A model generated the notes under the pieces. The model did no database searches, had not been told where the DNA came from, and worked only from the letters and a program-made list of their open reading frames with translations. A DNA stretch of 64,000 bases from Sphingobacterium chuzhouense (GTDB lineage Bacteria; Bacteroidota; Bacteroidia; Sphingobacteriales; Sphingobacteriaceae). Shown here piece after piece: positions 18,312 to 26,061 of the stretch. Position 1 is the stretch's first letter. Every line of letters starts with the position of its first letter. The position numbers and the translations under genes are program-made. Location: positions 1 through 64,000 of the forward strand of contig NZ_JACNYL010000004.1 in assembly GCF_014692525.1 (NCBI RefSeq), read 5' to 3'.

Positions 18312-18410
18312 ATGAAAAGTAACCAAATTCAAAACAGAGCGGTTCAAATGAACAGAGATTTTATCAATCTTTATTGTCTTTCGTTTCGTATGCGAATGTG
18401 CAGATCTTAA
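18312..18410 (+). CDS. Leader peptide 1 with YCL...RMRMC motif, 32 residues
   Basis: A small ORF, too short for usual gene calling, running from ATG 18312 to TAA 18410. Its C-terminal half (residues 16-30: DFINLYCLSFRMRMC) is almost the same as that of the ORF at 30298 (DFVNLYCLSLRMRMC), while the N-terminal halves differ; this is the pattern of coding-level conservation of the C-terminus. Cys22, Met27, Met29 and Cys30 give a cluster of sulfur amino acid codons just before the stop. It lies between the 5' hairpin and a strong inverted repeat, the position of an attenuation leader peptide. No family name is known to me; translation is inferred. Confidence 0.6.
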   Translation: MKSNQIQNRAVQMNRDFINLYCLSFRMRMCRS

Positions 18411-18412
18411 TT

Positions 18413-18465
18413 CTTCCCTCTACAATAGGACACAGAAGAGGGAAGTGCTTACTTCCCTCCTGTGT
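18413..18465 (+). promoter_or_regulatory. Attenuator-like alternative hairpins after leader peptide 1
   Basis: Three segments can pair in two exclusive ways. CTTCCCTC (18413-18420) pairs perfectly with GAGGGAAG (18438-18445). Alternatively ACACAG plus GAGGGAAGT (18430-18446) pairs with ACTTCCCTC plus CTGTGT (18451-18465) in a 15-bp hairpin. Segment 1 begins only 3 bases after the leader stop codon, so a ribosome stalled on the last Cys codons would affect it. The second hairpin lacks a clear T-run, so whether it stops transcription or hides a site is open. Confidence 0.6.
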
Positions 18466-18478
18466 TCAATAACAAACC

Positions 18479-18505
18479 ACAAGTTCAATTGGCGTTGGCA
18501 CTTGT
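18479..18505 (+). other. Conserved-loop hairpin B before the TonB receptor gene
   Basis: ACAAGT and ACTTGT enclose the same 15-base loop as hairpin A. It ends 28 bases before the start codon at 18534. Its stem is unrelated in sequence to that of hairpin A but identical to that before the susC genes at 21296 and 30466. Confidence 0.65.
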
Positions 18506-18533
18506 TAATATTTACTATTAAACATTCGAAAAT

Positions 18534-21125
18534 ATGAAAAATTACGGAGTATTACGATACTCAGCGGCTTTATTGTTTATTTTTCTACTCAAACAGGACC
18601 TATTTGCACAAGTTCAACCTCAACCGATTATTAATGCCACGTTAGAAGGTATTGTTGTTGATTCCGTTTCCAAAGCACCCATCGAAGGAGCTACTGTCCA
18701 ACTGGAAGCGGTGACCCACAGTGTGCGTACCGACCGAAATGGAAAGTTCGTATTTGTTACTGGTCAGAAATTACCACTCACATTGATTGTCACTGTTGTA
18801 GGATATGAGCAAAAAAGAATTGTTGCGAATACCTCACCGGCTAGAATAACATTATCACCTAAACAGGAAACATTAGACCAAGTTATTGTAACGTCAAGGA
18901 GAAGGAGAGAGCAACTTCAGGATGTGCCGATTCCGGTTTCTACAGTACGGGCGAGCACCATAGAAGATGCGGGGGCATTTAATGTCGGTAGAATTAAAGA
19001 AATAGTTCCCACGGTACAGCTTTACTCTTCCAATCCGCGTAATACGACGTTAAACATCAGGGGGCTGGGATCTACATATGGTCTTACCAATGATGGAATA
19101 GATCCAGGTGTGGGATTTTATTTAGATGGTGTCTATTTGGCACGTCCCGCTGCGACATCCTTAGATTTTATTGATATTGAGCAAATTGAAGTATTGCGCG
19201 GTCCCCAAGGAACACTATTTGGTAAAAATACGACGTCGGGAGCTTTTAATATCACCTCCCGTCAACCTGAATTCACACCCAGTGCTAATTTCGAATTGAG
19301 TTACGGTAACTACGGTTATATACAGGCTAAAACATCTTTAACTGGTCCATTGATCAAAGAGAAGTTGGCAGCGCGTGTCTCTTTTTCAGGAACACAGCGT
19401 GATGGAACTTTGTATAATGTCCATTCCGATCGCCAGATTAATGACATTAATAACTTAGGAGTGAGAGGACAATTGTTATTTACGCCGAATGAGAATTTAA
19501 ACATATCATTGGCCGGTGATGTGACGAAGCAACGTCCGGATGGTTACGGCTGGGGTATCGCCGGTGTTGTTGAAAACCAACGATCAGCCTATCGCCAGTT
19601 CAATAAAATTATTGAAGACTTGGGGTATGAAATTCCCTACAAAAGTGCTTTCGAAAGAAAAGTTGATTTGGACACCCGTTCTAAGGCTGACAACGAATTG
19701 GGCGGTGTTTCGCTAAATGTAGATTATAAAATTGGCAACGGCACATTGACATCTACATCTGCATGGCGCTATTGGAATTGGGTACCGCTAAATGACAGAG
19801 ATTATTTAGGTGTTCCTGCCTATACTATTTCAGCCGGAAATTCCGTACACGATCAATGGTCGCAGGAATTTCGGTATTCCGGTAATATTAGTGAAAAAGT
19901 AAGTGCTGTTGTTGGGGTATTCGGTTTGTGGCAGGATTTGAAAACGGATCCAGTACATACGGAAGAAGCCGGTGATGCTTTATGGCGTTTTCAGCAAAAC
20001 AATGAGTCGGCTACACAATGGGCACCGGGTCTGGTCGATAAAGTGGGTATTCGTACCAAGTACGGTATTAAGAGTACAAGTTTGGCCGTTTTCTCCCAAT
20101 TTGATTGGGCTATCACCTCTAAATTACATTTATTACCGGGTTTAAGGTATAATTACGATAAAAAAGTAGCCGATTACGATCGTAAAAAGTATATCGATAA
20201 TACAATAGACTATACGCCGGAACAATTTGCAGCGGTGAACAGTATCTATTCTGATCAAACGTTTGATATAAATGCCGATGCTGGAAATCTATCAGGTCAA
20301 TTGTCCTTACAATACAGATTTAATACCAATTACAACACTTATGCGACCTATTCTAAAAGCTACAAACCGATAGGCATCAACGTTGGTGGATTGCCGGTTA
20401 TCGATGGAGAAGTAGCCACCGACTTAGCAGAGGTAAAACCGGAATCTGTAAACCATGTGGAATTTGGAGTAAAGACTAGTCCAAGTTGGAACTCTTTTTT
20501 GAACTTAACCGTCTATCAAACGAATATTAAGGATTATCAGACACAAGTGCAAACCCCGGATCCAGGAGTGAATAGGGGATACCTAGCCAACGCGGAGAAA
20601 GTGCGCGTACAAGGTATCGAACTTGATGGTAGTGTGAGACCTTGGGAGTTCCTGAGATTGAACGGAGCATTAGCTTATACGGACGGTAAATATGTTTCGT
20701 TCACCAACGCACCTGTTCCATTGGAAGAAGTTGGAGGCCCCGAGGCCTTTAAAGATGTTTCTGGAGGAGAACTTCCCGGGATTTCAAAATGGTCCTGGTC
20801 ATTGGCAGCCGAATTAACGGCAAAGGGGCGCTTATTAGGGTTAGCGGGGAATTACTTTTTGGGAACAGATCTTTTTTATCGGTCGAAATTTTCGTCTAGT
20901 CCATCACCATCGCAGTATCTGAATATAGATGCCTATGCTCTACTCAATGCGCGTGTGGGATTTCGCGCAACAACGGGATTATCGGTTATCGTCTGGAGTA
21001 GAAATCTGACGAACAAAGATTATTATGAGCAGTTGCTCGCTGCTCCGGGTAATTTCGGGCAATATGCCGGGGTAATTGGCGACCCACAGACCTATGGCGT
21101 GACACTACGATATAATCTTAGGTAA
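18534..21125 (+). CDS. TonB-dependent receptor without SusD partner
   Basis: Outer-membrane TonB-dependent transporter. A signal peptide ends near residue 25 (DLFAQ). A carboxypeptidase-like regulatory domain follows (about 34-110) and is strikingly close to that of the SusC proteins at 21588 and 30520 (for example EGATVQLEAVTHSVRTDRNGK). The plug begins with VIVTSRRRREQLQDVPIPVS and contains QIEVLRGPQGTLFGKNTTSGAF, and the barrel ends LRYNLR. These plug and barrel features belong to the FecA/FyuA-like receptor group, not to SusC, and no susD follows directly. The protein thus looks like a SusC-type N-terminus joined to another receptor class. It is first in operon 1, behind leader peptide 1. 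Confidence 0.92.
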   Translation: MKNYGVLRYSAALLFIFLLKQDLFAQVQPQPIINATLEGIVVDSVSKAPIEGATVQLEAVTHSVRTDRNGKFVFVTGQKLPLTLIVTVVGYEQKRIVANTSPARITLSPKQETLDQVIVTSRRRREQLQDVPIPVSTVRASTIEDAGAFNVGRIKEIVPTVQLYSSNPRNTTLNIRGLGSTYGLTNDGIDPGVGFYLDGVYLARPAATSLDFIDIEQIEVLRGPQGTLFGKNTTSGAFNITSRQPEFTPSANFELSYGNYGYIQAKTSLTGPLIKEKLAARVSFSGTQRDGTLYNVHSDRQINDINNLGVRGQLLFTPNENLNISLAGDVTKQRPDGYGWGIAGVVENQRSAYRQFNKIIEDLGYEIPYKSAFERKVDLDTRSKADNELGGVSLNVDYKIGNGTLTSTSAWRYWNWVPLNDRDYLGVPAYTISAGNSVHDQWSQEFRYSGNISEKVSAVVGVFGLWQDLKTDPVHTEEAGDALWRFQQNNESATQWAPGLVDKVGIRTKYGIKSTSLAVFSQFDWAITSKLHLLPGLRYNYDKKVADYDRKKYIDNTIDYTPEQFAAVNSIYSDQTFDINADAGNLSGQLSLQYRFNTNYNTYATYSKSYKPIGINVGGLPVIDGEVATDLAEVKPESVNHVEFGVKTSPSWNSFLNLTVYQTNIKDYQTQVQTPDPGVNRGYLANAEKVRVQGIELDGSVRPWEFLRLNGALAYTDGKYVSFTNAPVPLEEVGGPEAFKDVSGGELPGISKWSWSLAAELTAKGRLLGLAGNYFLGTDLFYRSKFSSSPSPSQYLNIDAYALLNARVGFRATTGLSVIVWSRNLTNKDYYEQLLAAPGNFGQYAGVIGDPQTYGVTLRYNLR

Positions 21126-21163
21126 CAGTATTCGGATAGAAAAACAAAAAATAAATAATTCAA

Positions 21164-21220
21164 ATGAAAAATAGAATAACCTTGTTTTGCCTTTGTTATC
21201 GCATGCGAATGTGCGGCTAG
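21164..21220 (+). CDS. Leader peptide 2a with RMRMC motif, 18 residues
   Basis: ATG 21164 to TAG 21220 encodes 18 residues ending FCLCYRMRMCG. This short version shares the (Y)CL-x-x-RMRMC ending with the leader peptides at 18312 and 30298 and carries three Cys codons. No TAnnTTTG box or conserved-loop hairpin lies directly before it, so it probably sits inside the operon 1 transcript between the TonB receptor and susC. Confidence 0.55.
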   Translation: MKNRITLFCLCYRMRMCG

Positions 21221-21229
21221 AAGAACTTA

Positions 21230-21275
21230 TTTCTCTTTATGGAAGCATATAGGGGAAAATTTCCCCTATAGCTTC
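21230..21275 (+). promoter_or_regulatory. Attenuator-like hairpin after leader peptide 2a
   Basis: GAAGC-A-TATAGGGGAAA (21242-21258) pairs with TTTCCCCTATA-GCTTC (21260-21275), a 16-bp stem with one bulge. TTTCTCTTTAT at 21230-21240, just after the leader stop, can compete for ATAGGGGAAA using G-U pairs and one bulge. The layout repeats that after leader peptide 1 although the sequences differ, which supports conserved function. The tract behind it (TGCTTTATAATT) is only moderately T-rich. Confidence 0.58.
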
Positions 21276-21295
21276 TGCTTTATAATTAATAATGT

Positions 21296-21326
21296 TACAA
21301 GTAGCAATTGGAGTTGGTCACTTGTA
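21296..21326 (+). other. Conserved-loop hairpin before leader peptide 2b
   Basis: TACAAGT and ACTTGTA close a 17-base loop containing CAATTGGAGTTGG, the variant form of the loop seen elsewhere in the island. The stem and the downstream TTCGAAAATATG match the hairpin B region before the receptor at 18534. Here, however, the start codon 27 bases downstream opens a small ORF and not a receptor gene. Confidence 0.62.
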
Positions 21327-21352
21327 CATTTCACTATTAATTTTTCGAAAAT

Positions 21353-21451
21353 ATGAAAAAAAACTATCAAGCAACAAGTTTTTTCCTAAAAAACCACAAC
21401 GGATTTTTTTACGTCTCTTGCTTTTTTCTTTTAACCCGAATGTGTTGTTGA
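21353..21451 (+). CDS. Leader peptide 2b ending TRMCC, 32 residues
   Basis: ATG 21353 to TGA 21451 encodes 32 residues that begin MKKNYQ and end LLTRMCC. Length, hydrophobic aromatic middle, one Cys about eight residues before the end pair, and the RMC ending match the leader peptides at 18312 and 30298 (compare MKTFYQ and RMRMCTC of the latter). It occupies the position relative to the conserved hairpin where the other two leaders have the receptor start. The true susC start follows 136 bases after its stop. Confidence 0.5.
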   Translation: MKKNYQATSFFLKNHNGFFYVSCFFLLTRMCC

Positions 21452-21587
21452 ACTTTCCCTATAATGGAATCCTAGTTAAGAAAACTAAGTAGAAATCTAT
21501 CCTACGATTCTTTTATTAACCTTTTTTAGTCATTCGACCGCATAATGATGTTATGAGGTTGATTTTCACAATAAACTATCTATTATA

Positions 21588-24500
21588 ATGTTGGCAATAA
21601 GACAAGATCGACGTATTAAACTTAAAATACCGTTGGGATTAATAGCGGTAATGCTATGGAGTATAGTAACAATCGCGCAAGAGACTACACCTTTGATCAA
21701 TTCCAGATTGGATGGCGTGATTTTAGATTCGATAACTAAGGAACCACTTGGAGAAGTAACCTTAAGGTTAGAAGGTGTAACGCATAGTACCAAAACAGAT
21801 GATGATGGAAAGTTTCAGTTTATCACAGGGCAAAAGTTCCCCTATACCATTATCATCTCGTATGTAGGTTACAAAACAAAAACCATAGTCGCGAATGGTT
21901 CACCTATTACTATTCTTTTGGAAAGAGATGATAGTGCCATCGATGAAGTGGAAATTGTAGGATATACGAAAGTCAAAAGGAGTGCCTTGACAAGTTCTAT
22001 GTCTGTCGTAAAAGGGAAAGATCTCTCTCAGGCCCCTTACACGAGTGTAATTGAAAAACTTCAGGGACAAGTACCGGGATTATTGATTACCAATGATTCT
22101 GGAACACCCGGAACTTCCGTTCTCGTACGTCTTCGAGGTACCAATTCTGTCAACGGAGGAAACGAACCGCTATACGTGGTAGACGATGTGATTATTAATA
22201 GCGATAACCTGCAAGGGTTAAACTTAGGGGGGCAGTTGGTTAACCCGTTGTCGGATATAAGTACCAATGATATTGAATCAATTACTGTATTGAAAGATGC
22301 GAATGCTACCGCTGTATACGGATCCCGTGGTGCCAATGGCGTTATATTAATAAAAACTAACCGAGGAAGCAACAGAAAGCCAAGAGTAAACTTTGGTTTA
22401 CAAACAGGTACTTCCAAAACCAGGAATCTTTGGGAGCTCGTAACAGGAGAAGAACATGCAAATCTTGTAAATGAAGCCTTTGTAAATAATGGTGGACTTT
22501 ATGAAAACCGTCCGTTTCGGCCTGTCAACGAATCGACGACTGCCTTCCCTGCATGGGGACTGCCAGAAGAACAGGAGACATATGATAGATTGAGCGCGAT
22601 TTGGCGAACAGCTGTTCTACAACGCTACAATCTTTCCGTTTCCGGAGGTAATGTAAATTCCAATTTTTATATAGGAGGAGAATATCTTAATCAGCCCTCT
22701 ACCGTAAAGGAACAGGATTTTTCACGTTACAGTTTTCGGGTCAATTTGGATCATAAGCTAAGCGACCGATTAAAAATTGGTACTAGTAATAATATTTCCA
22801 CTACCCCTCGTAAGTTAATACGTGTGGGTGATGGAGGGACAGGGCTTTTCCAAGCTGCATTGCATACGCCAACGTTCTATCCGATATTCGATGAAAACGG
22901 TCAGTACAATACGCATTTTACTTTTGAAAATGTATACGCTATGTTGGAAAATACAGATACAGAATCCAATAGCATTAGAAGTCTCAATAACGTGTTTGCA
23001 GAAATAAAAATCATACCATCACTAACTTTTAAATCAAGTTGGAGCAGTGACTATAATATTTATAAAGAACACAGTTATTTCAGCACGAAATTAGTTGCTG
23101 GACAGCCAGCAGGGAACGCTACGTACAACAATACGGAACGACTCACATTATCAGCCGACCAATTATTGAATTATAATGTTTCTACGATTAGTGGAGATTT
23201 AGCGGTTTTTCTTGGGAATAGCTACCAATTTACGGATAAAGGAGGCCATACGATTACAGGAAGCCAGTTTCCGAGTGATCAACATAGACAGATTGTTTCC
23301 GCAGGCGTGAGAAACGGTACTACAACCGCATCTTCGGCCAGTTTGCTCTCCTTCTTCGGTGGGATTAATTATTCCTACAAGGATCGTTACGTAATTGACG
23401 GTACGTTTAGATCAGACGGTTCTTCCCGAATCGGTAAGGACCACCGTTGGGGACATTTTCCCGCCGCGGGATTCAATTGGAGAGTAAGCAACGAGGAGTT
23501 TTTTCCAAAATCTGATAATTTCAGCGAATTACGACTGAAGGCTAGTTGGGGGCTTACGGGAAACGCAGCTGTTGATGATTTTCAGTCGTTAGGTCTTTGG
23601 AGTGGTGGAAGTAATTACGGAGACAATGTCGGTATTGTACCATCGCAAATGGCAAATGCTGATCTGAAATGGGAAAAAACAAGACAATGGAATTTTGGAC
23701 TAACTGGAGTATTATTAAACCAACGACTTGATTTCGAAATCAATTACTATGATAAGTATACAAAAGATCTTTTATTATCGAGCTTTCCCGTTCAGGATAT
23801 TACGGGGTTTTCGAGCATTACCTATAATGCTGGAGAGATTAGTAATAAAGGGATAGAATTTATCGCTAATTCGGATAATCTAAAAAGTAAACACATAAGC
23901 TGGCGTACCACATTTACAATTTCACGGAATACAAACAAAGTAGAAAAACTGTTACAGCCAATAACAGGTGGATATAGGCAATTTCGTTTAGAAGAAGGAC
24001 ATGCCATTTCCTCCATTTGGGTACACAAACAATTGGGGGTGGATCCGCAGACGGGTAACGTAATCTACGAAGATGTAGACGGCGATGGCCAGATTACACA
24101 GGAGGATCGTCAATTGTTGGGAAGTGTTTGGCCTGATTTTGAAGGGGGATTGAGAAACTCCATTACGTATAAAAGCTTTGACATAAATGCAAATATAACT
24201 TATCGTTGGGGCAATCGACTTTATAACTATACGAAATATTTTCTCGAGTCAGGAGGAGTTAGAGGAACAGAACGTGCTATACAAAAGAGCCAATTAAACT
24301 ATTGGAAACAACCCGGAGACATCAATGTGTTACCGAGGCTCTCGTCTACTACAAATCCAGATGGAAGCCGGAATTATGAACCGGCAAGTGCTAATAGCTA
24401 TAGTAGCCGTTTTCTTGAAGACGCTTCATTTATCCGCTTGAAAGACATTACAGTGGGGTATTCTTTACCATCACGAATTACACGTACTATTGGAGTAAAT

Positions 24501-24668
24501 CAAGCAAAGGCTACATTTACGGCCGCTAATCTCATCACCATAACCAAATACAGTGGGCCAGATCCTGAAGCTAATTCGGCATCTGACCGTGCTCTTGTTC
24601 AGGGGATGGACTTTAACTCAGTGCCGCAACCTATCAGTTTTTTGTTCGGGCTGAATATTACATTATAA
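21588..24668 (+). CDS. SusC/RagA family TonB-linked outer membrane protein
   Basis: TonB-dependent nutrient importer paired with the SusD protein encoded 16 bases downstream. The N-terminal hydrophobic stretch (about residues 13-31) ends at TIAQ. The regulatory domain (about 37-110) is followed by a plug with SIDEVEIVGY-like sequence, GTNSVNGGNEPLYVVDDVIINS and ITVLKDANATAVYGSRGANGVILIKT, then the barrel. It lacks an STN domain, unlike the protein at 5509, so it is not expected to signal to an ECF sigma factor; that fits the attenuator-type leader in front of it. It is 1026 residues and complete. Confidence 0.95.
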   Translation: MLAIRQDRRIKLKIPLGLIAVMLWSIVTIAQETTPLINSRLDGVILDSITKEPLGEVTLRLEGVTHSTKTDDDGKFQFITGQKFPYTIIISYVGYKTKTIVANGSPITILLERDDSAIDEVEIVGYTKVKRSALTSSMSVVKGKDLSQAPYTSVIEKLQGQVPGLLITNDSGTPGTSVLVRLRGTNSVNGGNEPLYVVDDVIINSDNLQGLNLGGQLVNPLSDISTNDIESITVLKDANATAVYGSRGANGVILIKTNRGSNRKPRVNFGLQTGTSKTRNLWELVTGEEHANLVNEAFVNNGGLYENRPFRPVNESTTAFPAWGLPEEQETYDRLSAIWRTAVLQRYNLSVSGGNVNSNFYIGGEYLNQPSTVKEQDFSRYSFRVNLDHKLSDRLKIGTSNNISTTPRKLIRVGDGGTGLFQAALHTPTFYPIFDENGQYNTHFTFENVYAMLENTDTESNSIRSLNNVFAEIKIIPSLTFKSSWSSDYNIYKEHSYFSTKLVAGQPAGNATYNNTERLTLSADQLLNYNVSTISGDLAVFLGNSYQFTDKGGHTITGSQFPSDQHRQIVSAGVRNGTTTASSASLLSFFGGINYSYKDRYVIDGTFRSDGSSRIGKDHRWGHFPAAGFNWRVSNEEFFPKSDNFSELRLKASWGLTGNAAVDDFQSLGLWSGGSNYGDNVGIVPSQMANADLKWEKTRQWNFGLTGVLLNQRLDFEINYYDKYTKDLLLSSFPVQDITGFSSITYNAGEISNKGIEFIANSDNLKSKHISWRTTFTISRNTNKVEKLLQPITGGYRQFRLEEGHAISSIWVHKQLGVDPQTGNVIYEDVDGDGQITQEDRQLLGSVWPDFEGGLRNSITYKSFDINANITYRWGNRLYNYTKYFLESGGVRGTERAIQKSQLNYWKQPGDINVLPRLSSTTNPDGSRNYEPASANSYSSRFLEDASFIRLKDITVGYSLPSRITRTIGVNQAKATFTAANLITITKYSGPDPEANSASDRALVQGMDFNSVPQPISFLFGLNITL

Positions 24669-24684
24669 TTAATTCGGAGATACC

Positions 24685-26034
24685 ATGAGATATCAATCTA
24701 AAATTTACTTGTTGCTGATAATGTTAATATGGACAACATCGTGTTCCGACTTGCTGGATTTGCAGCCTGAAGCTTCTGTTTCTGATGAAGGAGTTATCTC
24801 GGATAAAAAAACTTCCTTGGCGGCACTCTATGGTATATATGACAACATTCAAAACAGTTATACGCCCACGCTTACCGCATTTAATTTAGCGGGAGACAAT
24901 GTGATCAGTTATGCAACTCCTACCATTATCGTTCCCGATAGAAACGCGGAAGACAATGGCGGGGCACCCTTTGCTGCCTTCTATGTAACAATTAACCGAG
25001 CAAATTTTATCATTAAACGAGTTCCTGAGGTCGTCGACAATCAACTGACGGATGCCGAACGTGATCAGATTGTTGGGGAAGCGTATTTTCTTCGGGCATT
25101 TGCATACTTTGATTTGGCTCGTTTTTACGGCGGTGTACAAATAGTCACCGAACCAACAGAACGTATAGATACGCATAAAGGAACAAAACGAAGTACTTTG
25201 GCAGAGACCTATAATCAAGTACTTGCGGATCTGGATAAGGCGGAAGAACTTATTTCGGGCGAAACAGATCGAAGTAGAGCCACTAAATTTGCCGTTTATG
25301 CGCTTAAAGCTCGATTTTTTCTCTATACAGAGCAATGGGAGCAAGCCGAAGAATATGCGAGTAAAACGATCAGTAACAGCAATTTTTCCTTAGTAAAGCC
25401 TTTTACGACTTTTTTTACCGACCGTCTCTCTAAAGAGTCGATTTTTGAGGTCGTTTATACGGCAGTAGATGCATCTACCTATTGGAGAAGTTGGTTGTCC
25501 ACGGAAGATGGCGGAAACCAGACGTATGTGCCTGAACCTTCTTTAATAGCGGACTTGCTTGATCCCGCAAAAGGCGGCGCACGTAAAAATATTCTTAAGC
25601 AGTCCGTACAAGAACCAGAACTTTATGCGGTGCAGTTATATGGGAAGAAGGATGGAACGAGCTCTTTATTTGCGCTCCGGATTGCCGAACAGTATTTAAT
25701 TCGTGCCGAGGCACGTACTAAGAAATCCAATCCTGATATAGAAGGTGCTGTGAGCGATTTACTTGAGGTCCAGTCCCGTGCCGAGGTTACTCCGCTATTT
25801 ACGCACAATGCTGTTACGACAGTTGAAGATGTATTGGTGGCCATTGAAGAGGAGCGCCGTTTAGAACTTGCTTTTGAGGGGCATCGATTTACGGATCTAA
25901 TACGTACCAATCGTGCGGCCGAAGTGTTGGGAAGCTATAATCCTTTATTGAAAGAACCGTATCAATGGGTATTTCCTATACCGGCAAGCTCCGTCGAAAA
26001 AGATCCAGATCTAGAGCAAAATAAGGGATATTAA
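24685..26034 (+). CDS. SusD/RagB family nutrient-binding lipoprotein
   Basis: Surface lipoprotein that caps the SusC transporter at 21588. Lipobox near WTTSC (Cys20) followed by SDLLDLQPEASVSDEGV, the usual SusD opening. Typical internal helices are VGEAYFLRAFAYFDLARFYGGVQIVTEP and the C-terminal VLVAIEEERRLELAFEGHRFTDLIRTNRA and YQWVFPIPASSVEKDPDLEQNKGY. It resembles the SusD at 33557 along its length, so the two pairs look like duplicates. Length of 449 residues is at the short end for SusD. Confidence 0.95.
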   Translation: MRYQSKIYLLLIMLIWTTSCSDLLDLQPEASVSDEGVISDKKTSLAALYGIYDNIQNSYTPTLTAFNLAGDNVISYATPTIIVPDRNAEDNGGAPFAAFYVTINRANFIIKRVPEVVDNQLTDAERDQIVGEAYFLRAFAYFDLARFYGGVQIVTEPTERIDTHKGTKRSTLAETYNQVLADLDKAEELISGETDRSRATKFAVYALKARFFLYTEQWEQAEEYASKTISNSNFSLVKPFTTFFTDRLSKESIFEVVYTAVDASTYWRSWLSTEDGGNQTYVPEPSLIADLLDPAKGGARKNILKQSVQEPELYAVQLYGKKDGTSSLFALRIAEQYLIRAEARTKKSNPDIEGAVSDLLEVQSRAEVTPLFTHNAVTTVEDVLVAIEEERRLELAFEGHRFTDLIRTNRAAEVLGSYNPLLKEPYQWVFPIPASSVEKDPDLEQNKGY

Positions 26035-26061
26035 TTATTGTACAATTATTATGAATAGAAT

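Noticed and set aside
18207..18533. Known riboswitch (cobalamin, TPP, SAM) before the TonB receptor
   Set aside because: I could not find a B12 box, TPP or SAM core sequences; the mini-ORF plus hairpin arrangement is different.
21292..21492. 66-codon frame starting before leader peptide 2b
   Set aside because: It is in another frame, starts inside the conserved-loop hairpin region and lacks the RMC ending that links the other mini-ORFs.
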